Shown here piece by piece: positions 54,923-64,000 of a stretch of 64,000 nt of DNA (position 1 is its first letter; every line of letters starts with the position of its first letter). Below the pieces are notes generated by a model that did not search any database, had not been told where the DNA came from, and worked only from the letters and a program-made list of their open reading frames with translations. Source of the DNA: Klebsiella terrigena (GTDB lineage Bacteria > Pseudomonadota > Gammaproteobacteria > Enterobacterales > Enterobacteriaceae). A program made the position numbers and the translations under genes. The stretch spans positions 62,001 through 126,000 of the forward strand of contig NZ_BJNO01000015.1 of the NCBI RefSeq assembly GCF_006539725.1, written 5' to 3'.

Positions 54923-55963
54923 ATGACTGGTCAGTCTTCATCTCAGGCGGCATCATCTTTTCAATGGTGGAAGCCCGCGCTCTTTTTTCTCGTCGTCATC
55001 GTTGGCCTGTGGTTCGTTAAATGGCAGCCCTATTACGGTAAGGCCTTCACCGCCGCGGAAACGCACAGCATTGGAAAATCTATTCTCGCCCAGGCCGATA
55101 GCAACCCGCTAAAAGCCGCGTGGGATTACGCGCTGGTCTACTTCCTGGCGGTCTGGAAAGCGGCGGTGCTGGGCGTGCTGCTGGGCTCGCTGATTCAGGT
55201 GCTGATCCCGCGCAACTGGCTGCTGCGCACGCTGGGGCAATCGCGTTTTCGCGGTACGCTGCTGGGGGCGATTTTCGCTCTGCCCGGCATGATGTGTACC
55301 TGCTGCGCCGCGCCGGTGGCGGCAGGCATGCGTAAACAGCAGGTGTCGATGGGCGGCGCGCTGGCGTTCTGGATGGGTAACCCGCTGCTGAATCCGGCGA
55401 CGCTGGTGTTCATGGGATTTGTACTGGGCTGGCAGTTTGCCTTGATTCGCCTGGTGGCCGGTCTTGCGACCGTGCTGGTGGTGGCGACGCTGGTACAAAA
55501 ATGGGTGAAAGAGGCCGCGACTCAGCCGGCGGCAGTGCCCGACGTTTCCCCGCAAATTGCCGAGGGCGGTTTCTTCAGCCGCTGGCTGCGGGCGCTGTGG
55601 ACGCTGTTCTGGAACACGATCCCGGTCTATATTCTGGCGGTGCTGGCGCTGGGTGCGGCGCGCGTCTGGCTGTTCCCGCATGCCGACGGCGTGGTCGGTA
55701 ACACCCTGTTCTGGGTCCTGGCGATGGCGATAGCCGGCTGCCTGTTCGTTATCCCGACGGCGGCGGAGATCCCTATCGTTCAAACCATGATGCTGGCGGG
55801 AATGGGCGTTGCGCCGGCGCTGGCTCTGCTGATCACTTTACCTGCGGTCAGCGTACCGTCGCTGATTATGCTGCATAAGGCGTTTCCGGCGAAGGCCCTT
55901 TGGCTGACCGGCGGGCTGGTGGCGCTGTGCGGCGCGATTGTTGGCGGGTTGGCGTTACTGTGA
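54923..55963 (+). CDS. yraQ: UPF0718 family permease YraQ
   Basis: Polytopic inner-membrane protein of 346 residues with about eight hydrophobic segments and a conserved MCTCCAAPVAAGMR motif (about 118-131) typical of this permease family. The paired cysteines suggest binding of a metal or a thiol-reactive anion, but the substrate is unknown. I chose the ATG at 54923 (MTGQSSSQAA, as in E. coli) rather than a TTG at 54908. Confidence 0.9.
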   Translation: MTGQSSSQAASSFQWWKPALFFLVVIVGLWFVKWQPYYGKAFTAAETHSIGKSILAQADSNPLKAAWDYALVYFLAVWKAAVLGVLLGSLIQVLIPRNWLLRTLGQSRFRGTLLGAIFALPGMMCTCCAAPVAAGMRKQQVSMGGALAFWMGNPLLNPATLVFMGFVLGWQFALIRLVAGLATVLVVATLVQKWVKEAATQPAAVPDVSPQIAEGGFFSRWLRALWTLFWNTIPVYILAVLALGAARVWLFPHADGVVGNTLFWVLAMAIAGCLFVIPTAAEIPIVQTMMLAGMGVAPALALLITLPAVSVPSLIMLHKAFPAKALWLTGGLVALCGAIVGGLALL

Positions 55964-56012
55964 TGATTTTCCGGGCGACAGCGCTGAGGGGTTGTCGCCC
56001 GAAATGCGGTGC

Positions 56013-56588
56013 TTACTTGAGGTAGGTAAACGCGGTTGTGACGCGAGAAACGCCGCTGACCCGGCTGGCGATATCCGCCGCCGCGCGACCTTCGCGGTCG
56101 GTAACCAGCCCCATCAGGAACACTTCCCCGTTCTCGGTCGTCACCTTCACGTTCGATGATTTAACCTGGTCAGTGCCCAGCAGCTGGGAGCGAACCTTGG
56201 TGGTAATCCAGGTATCCGAAGAGGCGGTGCCGAGGCCAATCGGCTGACCCTGACGCACTTCGTTAAAGACTTCCGTGGTTCCTTCGACGCCCATCGCAAT
56301 TTGCTTCGCGCGCGCGGAGAGATCGGCCACCGGAGATTGACCGGTCAGCAGGACTTTGCCCTGGTAGGCGGTGACGTTAATGCGGGCCTGCTTCTTAATT
56401 TGTTCATCTTTCGACAACGCGCTGTTGACGCGTAGCTCAAGCGTACTGTCATCGACCTGTGTGCCGACCGTACGCGGGTCCGTTGCGGCCTTGGTGCCGA
56501 CTGCTGCCGTTCCGACGACTGCTGCGGCAACGCATCCCTGAAGCAGTAGCGCAGAAAGAAGGATGGCGAGGGGCGAGAGAGCCTTCAT
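56013..56588 (-). CDS. dolP: division/outer membrane stress-associated lipoprotein DolP
   Basis: Outer-membrane lipoprotein of 191 residues with a lipobox LQGC and C19, and two BON domains (about 45-113 and 124-191) that bind anionic phospholipid and localise to division sites. It is reported to support Bam complex activity and to be sigma-E regulated in E. coli. It is 9 bp downstream of diaA on the minus strand. Confidence 0.95.
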   Translation of the reverse strand: MKALSPLAILLSALLLQGCVAAAVVGTAAVGTKAATDPRTVGTQVDDSTLELRVNSALSKDEQIKKQARINVTAYQGKVLLTGQSPVADLSARAKQIAMGVEGTTEVFNEVRQGQPIGLGTASSDTWITTKVRSQLLGTDQVKSSNVKVTTENGEVFLMGLVTDREGRAAADIASRVSGVSRVTTAFTYLK

Positions 56589-56597
56589 GTGTTCTCC

Positions 56598-57188
56598 TTA
56601 TTCGTCCTGGTGTGGAAAAAGCGTGTTATCAATCAAATCGCACAGACAGTTGACGGTAAGCATATGCATTTCCTGAATACGCGCGCTGCGATGCGAGGGA
56701 ATGCGAATTTCGACATCCTGCTGACCCAGCAGGCCAGCCAGTTCGCCGCCGTCATAGCCGGTTAACGCAACGATGGTCATATCGCGAGTGACGGCCGCTT
56801 CGACGGCTTTCACGATATCCCGACTATTGCCGCGGGTGGAGATCGCCAGCAGTACATCACCAGCGTGCCCAAGCGCGCGCACCTGCTTGGCGTAAACCTC
56901 GTCATGCAGGCGATCGTTGGCTATTGCCGTTAAGACCACATTATCGGTATTTAGTGCAATGGCAGGTAAACCAGGGCGCTCCGTTTCGAAACGATTGATC
57001 ATGCTGGCAGCAAAATGCTGTGCGTTGGCGGCAGAGGTGCCATTGCCACAACAGAGGATTTTGTTGCCGTTGAGGAGTGACTGCACGAGGGTCATCGCCG
57101 CACGGGAGATGGCGTCCGGGAGTGCTTCCGCTGCTGCAATTTGGGTTTGAATGCTTTCAGTGAAGCAGGCTTTAATTCTATCGAGCAC
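56598..57188 (-). CDS. diaA: DnaA initiator-associating protein DiaA
   Basis: SIS-fold tetrameric protein that binds DnaA and promotes timely replication initiation. It has 196 residues, as in E. coli, with the [21 protein letters not shown] segment (about 48-67). The sequence resembles GmhA-type sedoheptulose-phosphate isomerases; the genomic setting between yraN and dolP supports diaA. The start is 24 bp past the yraN stop. Confidence 0.95.
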   Translation of the reverse strand: MLDRIKACFTESIQTQIAAAEALPDAISRAAMTLVQSLLNGNKILCCGNGTSAANAQHFAASMINRFETERPGLPAIALNTDNVVLTAIANDRLHDEVYAKQVRALGHAGDVLLAISTRGNSRDIVKAVEAAVTRDMTIVALTGYDGGELAGLLGQQDVEIRIPSHRSARIQEMHMLTVNCLCDLIDNTLFPHQDE

Positions 57189-57211
57189 GGGATCCCTTAA
57201 ATTCGTTTACG

Positions 57212-57598
57212 CTATTCGCCAAAGGCGTTTTTCAGCCATTGGATGTCGTTTCCGGTGAAGGCTACCACATCGAAACGGCAATCCACAGTATCAAAGCTCC
57301 CATTATGTCGGGAGAGCCACAGACGCGCGGCATGGAGGAGTCGTTGTTGCTTTTTCAGCGTGACGCTGGAGGCGGCATCGCCGTAGCCTGCGCTACGACG
57401 ATAGCGCACTTCGACAAAGACGGTAACCGCCCCGTCGCGCATTATCAGGTCAATCTCGCCGCCCCGCTCGCGGGCGTTGGCGGCGATAAAACGCAGTCCC
57501 TGGCTTTCCAGCCAACGGCGGGCCTGGGCTTCCCAGACGTCGCCGGTTCGTTTGGCTAGTTGGCTGAGACGATCTGTCCGCGCTGGTACTTGAGCCAT
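57212..57598 (-). CDS. yraN: YraN family endonuclease-like protein (UPF0102)
   Basis: 128-residue protein of the YraN/UPF0102 family with the Holliday-junction-resolvase-like nuclease motif [22 protein letters not shown] (about 45-66) including the E..D...EVR pattern. The cellular role is undefined. Its start lies within lpoA (43-bp overlap), so it is translationally coupled to lpoA. Confidence 0.9.
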   Translation of the reverse strand: MAQVPARTDRLSQLAKRTGDVWEAQARRWLESQGLRFIAANARERGGEIDLIMRDGAVTVFVEVRYRRSAGYGDAASSVTLKKQQRLLHAARLWLSRHNGSFDTVDCRFDVVAFTGNDIQWLKNAFGE

Positions 57599-59691
57599 GA
57601 CAGTTTCCTGTTGATCACGCAGTCCTGCGTGGCCGTCAGATCGCCGGTGTTGCCGTTCAGCTCAAAGCCCGGCACCTGACGTATTTGCGAGAAATGGTTG
57701 GCCAGCGACCAGGCGTCGGCGCCCATCGCGTACAGGCGCGCCAGCGAGTAGTCGTTACGCACGGCGGACAGCGCCTGCTGCATCAGCGCCGGGTTGCTGC
57801 CGGCCAGCATTGGGATTTCGCTGTACTGCAGGCCGTCCATTTCCAGGCGGAAGTCCGGGCCAGCGGTGCCCTGAGCGCTGCGAGAGCTGGCGTACAGCGT
57901 GACGTTGCTCTGGCTGCCGTTGCGCAGGGCGATCATCGGTTTGATGTAGCCAATTTGTTCCGGCGTCGCGAGGATCCAGGCGGCATCGACGCTGCCGCCG
58001 CTGCTGACCGGCACGTCGCTCGGGCTACCCAGCGCGCTATCCTGAGCGGAAGGCAGGGTGGACACCGGGCTACCGGTTAACGAGATACCGCTGTTGACGC
58101 TGGACTTCAGCTCGGAGGTTGAGCCAATACGCTGCTGTAAAACCGTGCCGCCGCCGATCTTAAGCCACTCGTTGGCAAAGGCGCTGACCACGCGATCGCC
58201 CAGCGATCCGCGCGGAACCAGCAGCAGCGGAGTCTGCTTGCCCTGATCGTGAATATGGTGTGCCGCATCGCGCGCTTCGTCTTCCGGGGAGAGGGCGAAA
58301 TAGCAGATATTGGCGCGGTTCTCGACTTTTTCCGGCTGGTTCAGCGCGAGGACGTTCAGGGAGGTGTTGCTTTTAATGACCTCTTCGACGTTGTTTTTAA
58401 GCAACGGCCCGACGACGATGGTCGCGCCGTCCTGCTGCACCTGGGCCAGCAGCTGGCTCATCGGCTGGCTGGTGGTGTCGTAGATTTTCAGTTCGGCGGC
58501 AGGGTTGGCCGGGGTTGAGGCAACCGTCTGGGCCTGCGGCGCCGTCACCGGCGGCTGAGTGGCGTCGGCAGGCGCATCGCTGGTGGCGGCTGGCGTTACC
58601 GCTGGCGTCGCGCTCTGTGCGGCAGCCGGAGCGGCGGTTGGTGCAGTGACCGGCTCTGTTGCCGGCGACGTCGCCTGGTCCGCTGCCGGCGTCTGTACCG
58701 GTGCCTGCGCGGCGTTTGCCGCGGTGAGATCGCTGATTTCCGCCTGCGACGGGCTGACTACCTCCCCCCCGGCGGCGTTTGCCGCCTGCGCGACCTGCGC
58801 AGGCACCGCGCTTCCGGCAACCGCCGGAGCGCCGTTTTTCGCCGCTTCAAATCCTTGCTGTATCGTGCGGCCAAATACCGCCGCCTGGCCGTTTAACGGC
58901 AGCAGCAGGGCGATTTTATTGGTTGATGCCGGCTTATAATTTTGCATGTTCACCAGCGCCGTCGGCAGCATCTTCGCGCCCGGGTTCTGCGGATAGCGGG
59001 TCTGCCAGTCTTTTACTCCGGCTTTGAGCAGGGTCGGATCGTTACGATTATCAAACCACATGCGCTGCAGATCCAGCCAGCCCTGCAGGACGTTCTCGTC
59101 GGCATTGATAACCAGCGCGTTGGCCTGATCCTGGGTCATTGAGGTCAGCGCTTTCCAGGTCTCGTCGATATTCTTCTGCTGCTGTTTCGGCTGGCTTAGC
59201 AGCGGCTGCTGGGCGATAAGGGCGCGCAGCAGGGTAATTGACGGGCGTCCCTGGCTGGCATCGATTTGCGCCTGCCAGTAGCGAGGCTGCTGGTTGGTCT
59301 CAAAGCTTGTCGGATCGAGCTTGCTGAGCAGCGCCTGAGCGCCCGGGAAATCGTTCTGGGCCAGCTTAACTTCTACCGCCAGCAGCGACTGCTCGCGGGC
59401 CTGCGTTTTGTTGAGGTTAGCCGGCAGCTGGTTGAACAGATCGATGGCCTGCTGCTTTTTGCCCTCTTGCAGCAGTGCACGAATGGCGAGTAATTGCCAG
59501 TTGGTCTTGCTATCATTCGCGCTTTGCTGCATTTGCTGTAGGTAGTAACTGGAGTTTGCCTGTGCCGTACCCTGTAAAAACGCCGTGCTTTGATCCGGGG
59601 TATGGGTGCCGCAGCCAGCGAAGATCAGAGCAGCCAGCAGTACGGGCAGACAACGCGCGGGTTTAGAACGAAGAAATGTTGACGGTACCAT
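57556..59691 (-). CDS. lpoA: penicillin-binding protein activator LpoA
   Basis: Outer-membrane lipoprotein that spans the periplasm and activates PBP1A. It has 711 residues from the ATG at 59691 (lipobox AGCG, C27; VPSTF start as in E. coli), an N-terminal TPR-like helical domain (about 28-255) and a C-terminal PBP-like LivJ-type fold. The insert between them, about residues 290-398, is Ala/Pro/Thr/Gln-rich and about 35 residues longer than I recall in E. coli (678). The upstream in-frame start at 59766 is inside rsmI divergently placed and was rejected. Confidence 0.95.
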   Translation of the reverse strand: MVPSTFLRSKPARCLPVLLAALIFAGCGTHTPDQSTAFLQGTAQANSSYYLQQMQQSANDSKTNWQLLAIRALLQEGKKQQAIDLFNQLPANLNKTQAREQSLLAVEVKLAQNDFPGAQALLSKLDPTSFETNQQPRYWQAQIDASQGRPSITLLRALIAQQPLLSQPKQQQKNIDETWKALTSMTQDQANALVINADENVLQGWLDLQRMWFDNRNDPTLLKAGVKDWQTRYPQNPGAKMLPTALVNMQNYKPASTNKIALLLPLNGQAAVFGRTIQQGFEAAKNGAPAVAGSAVPAQVAQAANAAGGEVVSPSQAEISDLTAANAAQAPVQTPAADQATSPATEPVTAPTAAPAAAQSATPAVTPAATSDAPADATQPPVTAPQAQTVASTPANPAAELKIYDTTSQPMSQLLAQVQQDGATIVVGPLLKNNVEEVIKSNTSLNVLALNQPEKVENRANICYFALSPEDEARDAAHHIHDQGKQTPLLLVPRGSLGDRVVSAFANEWLKIGGGTVLQQRIGSTSELKSSVNSGISLTGSPVSTLPSAQDSALGSPSDVPVSSGGSVDAAWILATPEQIGYIKPMIALRNGSQSNVTLYASSRSAQGTAGPDFRLEMDGLQYSEIPMLAGSNPALMQQALSAVRNDYSLARLYAMGADAWSLANHFSQIRQVPGFELNGNTGDLTATQDCVINRKLSWLKYQRGQIVSAN

Positions 59692-59754
59692 ATGTATCCA
59701 GTGATATTTTTTTGGCTCAATGCTCAATATTAATTCGGCAATACGGACGAGACA

Positions 59755-60615
59755 ATGAAACAACACGAATCAGCAGATAATTCTCAGGGGCAGCTCTATA
59801 TCGTGCCCACGCCGATAGGTAATCTGTCTGATATCACGCAGCGTGCGCTGGAGGTGTTGCAAGCCGTTGATTTGATTGCTGCAGAAGATACCCGCCATAC
59901 CGGTTTACTGCTCCAGCATTTTGGGATTAACGCCCGGTTATTTGCCCTTCACGACCATAATGAGCAGCAAAAAGCTGAAACACTTCTGGCAAAGCTGAAG
60001 GACGGGCAAAACATCGCCCTGGTATCTGATGCGGGGACCCCGCTTATCAACGATCCCGGCTATCACCTGGTGCGCACCTGCCGCGAGGCCAATATCCGCG
60101 TCGTGCCGCTGCCGGGGCCGTGCGCGGCGATTGCCGCTCTGAGCGCGGCGGGCCTGCCGTCGGACCGCTTCTGCTATGAAGGCTTTCTGCCGGCAAAATC
60201 GAAAGGGCGCCGCGATACGCTGAAGGCGCTGGAAGAAGAGCCGCGGACGATTATTTTTTATGAGTCCACTCATCGCCTGCTGGAAAGCCTGGAAGATATC
60301 TGCACGGTGCTGGGAGAGTCCCGCTACGTGGTGCTGGCGCGCGAGCTGACGAAAACCTGGGAATCTATCCACGGCGCACCAATCGGCGAGCTGGTGGCGT
60401 GGGTGAAGGAAGATGAGAACCGCCGTAAGGGCGAAATGGTGCTGATCGTCGAAGGGTTCAAGGCTCAGGAAGAGGCCCTGCCTGCGGACGCGCTGCGGAC
60501 GCTGGCCCTGCTGCAGGCGGAGCTGCCGCTGAAAAAAGCCGCCGCGCTGGCCGCTGAAATTCACGGCGTGAAGAAAAACGCGCTGTATAAGCACGCGCTG
60601 GAGCAGCAAGGGTAG
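59755..60615 (+). CDS. rsmI: 16S rRNA (cytidine(1402)-2'-O)-methyltransferase RsmI
   Basis: Tetrapyrrole-methylase-fold enzyme that adds the 2'-O-methyl at C1402 of 16S rRNA. It has 286 residues, as E. coli YraL. The SAM-binding segment [10 protein letters not shown] (about 43-52) and [14 protein letters not shown] (about 83-96) are present. It diverges from lpoA across 63 bp; the shared promoter region was not resolved. Confidence 0.95.
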   Translation: MKQHESADNSQGQLYIVPTPIGNLSDITQRALEVLQAVDLIAAEDTRHTGLLLQHFGINARLFALHDHNEQQKAETLLAKLKDGQNIALVSDAGTPLINDPGYHLVRTCREANIRVVPLPGPCAAIAALSAAGLPSDRFCYEGFLPAKSKGRRDTLKALEEEPRTIIFYESTHRLLESLEDICTVLGESRYVVLARELTKTWESIHGAPIGELVAWVKEDENRRKGEMVLIVEGFKAQEEALPADALRTLALLQAELPLKKAAALAAEIHGVKKNALYKHALEQQG

Positions 60616-60621
60616 GAGAGT

Positions 60622-60640
60622 GGCCCGGCAACGCCGGGCC
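60622..60640. other. GC hairpin between convergent rsmI and the glycosidase
   Basis: GGCCCGGC (60622-60629) and GCCGGGCC (60633-60640) form an 8-bp perfect stem with an AAC loop. There is no T-run. It lies between the two converging stops and may be a REP-type element or a 3'-stabiliser. Confidence 0.6.
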
Positions 60641-60647
60641 GGGTCGC

Positions 60648-62537
60648 TTATTTCACCGGCGTTGCTTCAAAGACCAGCGTCTGCAGCGGCTGCAGCGTAA
60701 CCACGACGGCGTCTTTATAATTCTCCGGAAGCGTTGCGTTGCTGCCATAGACGGCTTTCATCGCGAAACGTGTCGCTTCTCCCTGAGGGATTTCAAAGTC
60801 CTTCGTCAGATTCAGATAGTAGCTTTGCGGCTTATCAGAAGGATTACGCAGGCCCAGTATGGCCTTGTCTTTGTTCCAGGAAGCCCAGCCATACACCTCA
60901 AGCGCCGTCGGATCACCGCCAATCCAGTGGGTGTCTACCAGCACATGCGCATTTTCACGTGACCATTTTGCGGCCTGAGCCAGCACGTCCCATTTGGCGC
61001 CGTTCAACATTGATGGCGTGATGTAGAGCTCCTGCAGCTGGGTGCCCGTGGCGAAATAGCTCCATACCTGATCGGCAAAATCGGCGTCCGTTTGCACTTT
61101 TTCCAGTCCGTAATAGGCATTCTCCGCGCTCACAATTCCATGATACATCAGGGAATTTAGCGGGAATAACGGGCCTTTTCTAACGATTGAGCGGTAGGTT
61201 TCCGCATCGCGGTAGGTCATCCACTGTTGCACCGGCGTCCCTGGCCCATACAGATTGATATCATCGCCCTGGCGCCAGATAGAATCGGCATAAAACAGCC
61301 ATGACGGGCTGGCATCAGTGCCGGTCGTCAGGTTAATAAACAGGTTTGGGCTGGCGCTGCGCATGTTGTGCAGCAGGGCTATGGAGGCATCAAAGTCGGA
61401 GGCGAACGGGCTGCCCTCGATATGCGAGTTGGCGTTACCCATTCCGTCCAGTTTGAAGGACGTGATGTGCTCGTTCTTTATCAGCCTGGCGATTTGCTCG
61501 TTGAAGTTTTTGAAATAGTTCGGCCCGGAGAGCGCCAGTTTGCCGTCGACCGTTTCAAAACCATACTCTTTGGCATGTGAAACGCGAATATCGCGCGGCT
61601 TATTGTAGCCACCCCAGGGTGAGAGCCACAAACCGACCGAGCTGTGCATGCTATCGGCCTTCTCTTTAACCTTGCCGAAACCCTCTCTGAACGCCGGACC
61701 AAATAGCCACCTTCCGGTACGATCGTCCCAGCCGTCATCCAGCAGGAATGCATCAAGCGGTACGCCGCGACCGGTAATAAAGGCTTTATTCCATTCATCC
61801 ATGCGTCCCAGCACGTCCTGCTCGCTATAGGTGGTAAAGAAGCCGATATCCATCCAGCTGTTGTAGTGCAGATACGGTTTGTACGGACGTGGACGTACGG
61901 CATCGATAAACAGGTTTACGCTGCGGCGTAGCTGGCTCGTTTCTGCCACGGTGCCGAACCAGGTGGTGTAGCTGACCGGTGTTTCCGGCAGGATGGGGGT
62001 TTTAAGCTCGACGTTAAGATTCGTGGTGCCTTCATAGGCGTAGGTATTGACGATGGGTTTATCCGGTAACATGAAAAAGGTATCGGCAACAATCGGCGAG
62101 CTGTTAATTGCGCCATCCACGTAAGGTGCCTGCGACTGCTTTTTGGTGGGGAAAAAGGTGATTTTTGCGACGTTCTGCGCTTTGCCGACGGCGGCAATGG
62201 TGTAATCGATATTGGCGTACTTACCCTTCAGCAGATTCAGCGTCATGGTGACGTTGAAATCAGGATGGGTGTATTCCACTACCAGCGCGTTCTCTTTTTT
62301 CTCAACCTGTTTAATTTTGAAGTCAGCGGTGTGGATAACGCTCTCATCCGGCAGGGTCAGAAAGAACGGCTCCTGAGGCGAGAGCTGATGGCTGGAATGC
62401 GTATCTTTAACGACCAGTGCAGAGCCGGCGTCATCGAACGAGAAGGCCATCTTGTCGTTATTCAGGGCGTAATTTGCCGCAAAGGTGCTATGAGAGATGA
62501 AGAGCGTGAGCAACGATACATTGAGCGCTTTATTCAT
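60648..62537 (-). CDS. secreted clan GH-D-like glycoside hydrolase of the aga operon
   Basis: A 629-residue protein with a signal peptide (MNKALNVSLLTLFISHSTFA, about 1-20), an N-terminal beta-rich domain (about 20-240) and a TIM-barrel core. Core motifs resemble alpha-galactosidase/alpha-N-acetylgalactosaminidase enzymes of clan GH-D: LDDGWDD (about 266-272), LWLSPWGGY (about 300), and FKLDGMG with a candidate nucleophile D364. I cannot assign a CAZy family; similar enzymes have been annotated as alpha-galactosidase or 'enterotoxin'. The start at 62537 (weak ribosome-binding site) gives the signal peptide; 62624 does not. Its place after kbaY suggests release of GalNAc or galactose for the aga pathway. 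Confidence 0.72.
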   Translation of the reverse strand: MNKALNVSLLTLFISHSTFAANYALNNDKMAFSFDDAGSALVVKDTHSSHQLSPQEPFFLTLPDESVIHTADFKIKQVEKKENALVVEYTHPDFNVTMTLNLLKGKYANIDYTIAAVGKAQNVAKITFFPTKKQSQAPYVDGAINSSPIVADTFFMLPDKPIVNTYAYEGTTNLNVELKTPILPETPVSYTTWFGTVAETSQLRRSVNLFIDAVRPRPYKPYLHYNSWMDIGFFTTYSEQDVLGRMDEWNKAFITGRGVPLDAFLLDDGWDDRTGRWLFGPAFREGFGKVKEKADSMHSSVGLWLSPWGGYNKPRDIRVSHAKEYGFETVDGKLALSGPNYFKNFNEQIARLIKNEHITSFKLDGMGNANSHIEGSPFASDFDASIALLHNMRSASPNLFINLTTGTDASPSWLFYADSIWRQGDDINLYGPGTPVQQWMTYRDAETYRSIVRKGPLFPLNSLMYHGIVSAENAYYGLEKVQTDADFADQVWSYFATGTQLQELYITPSMLNGAKWDVLAQAAKWSRENAHVLVDTHWIGGDPTALEVYGWASWNKDKAILGLRNPSDKPQSYYLNLTKDFEIPQGEATRFAMKAVYGSNATLPENYKDAVVVTLQPLQTLVFEATPVK

Positions 62538-62630
62538 GGGGCAGAGGTCCTTTATTTTTTGTTTTATCAGAGGTAGACAGCGTTGTCCTGCCGCGGAATA
62601 ACGCTGTGGAACGAGGGTGTACAACGGATA

Positions 62631-63515
<885 letters not shown>

Positions 63516-64000
63516 TCAAGCATTCCAGGGGTGAATAACGACACCTTGCACCACGCGGTTTACCGTACCGCTGGCGGAAGGGGTGTCCGGGGTATTACCC
63601 ACGCTGATGGACTGCGCGAGGGCAAATACCTGGGCATACATCAGGAAACAGAAAGCCAGCTCGACGTCGATAAAAGCGCGGGAAGGCGGCAGCAGGATGT
63701 GCGGACCCGCTGCGATGACGGCATTGGATTCGTCGGCAATCGCCACCACGCGCATTGCCTGCTTATCGCGACGCAGCTCGGCCAGCAGGTCGAGGTCGTA
63801 CTGGCGCGTGTACGGATGGCTGGAGACAAACACCACCACCAGCGTTTCGTTATCCACCAGCGATTTCGGCCCGTGACGAAAGCCGGTTGGCGAGTCATAA
63901 AACGCCGCCAGCTTACCGGCGGTTAGCTCGAGGACCTTGAGGGCCGATTCGCGCGCCGCGCCCTGTAATCCGCCGCTGCCGAGATAGACGATCCGTCGCC
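63516..64000 (-). CDS. agaS: galactosamine-6-phosphate deaminase/isomerase AgaS, 5' end cut by window
   Basis: The C-terminal 161 codons of a SIS-domain sugar isomerase; the coding sequence continues beyond the window edge. The frame reads YLGSGGLQGAARESALK then FRHGPKSLVDN, motifs I recognise from AgaS, which converts galactosamine-6-phosphate to tagatose-6-phosphate. It immediately precedes kbaY, whose substrate derives from this product after phosphorylation. No start codon can be placed here. Confidence 0.9.
   Translation of the reverse strand, partial: RRIVYLGSGGLQGAARESALKVLELTAGKLAAFYDSPTGFRHGPKSLVDNETLVVVFVSSHPYTRQYDLDLLAELRRDKQAMRVVAIADESNAVIAAGPHILLPPSRAFIDVELAFCFLMYAQVFALAQSISVGNTPDTPSASGTVNRVVQGVVIHPWNA

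Overview
This is a chromosomal backbone segment from an Enterobacteriaceae bacterium. Almost every protein aligns end to end, in my recollection, with its E. coli K-12 counterpart, and the gene order follows the E. coli 69-72 min region (yhcC-arcB through secG-leuU, argG-metY-rimP-nusA-infB, rpsO-pnp-deaD, yhb and yra genes). The GC-rich codon use, the SfsB/MlaF/LpoA variants and an aga operon in place of the E. coli yra fimbrial genes suggest a relative of Klebsiella, Enterobacter or Raoultella rather than Escherichia. I cannot name the species from sequence alone.

Layout. 1-5 kb: radical-SAM protein YhcC, redox sensor kinase ArcB, ElbB and the glycosyltransferase MtgA. 5-13 kb (minus strand): the rpoN neighbourhood (npr, rapZ, ptsN, hpf, rpoN), then LPS transport and Kdo synthesis (lptB, lptA, lptC, kdsC, kdsD, yrbG). 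13-18 kb (plus): mlaFEDCB phospholipid transport, ibaG and murA, followed by sfsB and ispB on the minus strand. 19.7-31 kb: rplU-rpmA-yhbE-obgE, dacB, greA with its attenuator leader, yhbY, rlmE-ftsH, folP-glmM, secG and tRNA-Leu(GAG). 31-35 kb: an accessory patch where E. coli has yhbX. It holds a small lipoprotein, a YfaZ-type outer-membrane protein and an IprA-like regulator next to argG. The stretch is bounded by a 19-bp direct repeat of the tRNA-Leu 3' end. 35-48 kb: the translation and RNA-decay block metY-rimP-nusA-infB-rbfA-truB-rpsO-pnp-nlpI-yrbN-deaD. 48-61 kb: mtr, yhbW, ubiV-ubiU diverging from ubiT-yhbS, yhbQ, yhbP, yraR, yraQ, dolP, diaA, yraN, lpoA, rsmI. 60.6-64 kb: the end of an N-acetylgalactosamine (aga) operon, agaS (cut by the window edge), kbaY and a secreted clan GH-D-like glycosidase.

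Themes. Envelope construction dominates (LptABC, KdsCD, Mla, MurA, MtgA, PBP4, LpoA, NlpI, DolP, undecaprenyl/octaprenyl supply). The second theme is ribosome and RNA metabolism (L21, L27, S15, ObgE, RlmE, YhbY, RimP, NusA, IF2, RbfA, TruB, PNPase, DeaD, RsmI). Most promoter and leader regions carry readable signals: ARG boxes, a TrpR operator, intrinsic terminators, and the greA, rpsO and pnp leaders.

No prophage, insertion sequence or CRISPR array is visible. The least ordinary stretch is the tRNA-flanked segment at 31.0-35.2 kb; the second is the glycosidase attached to the aga operon.
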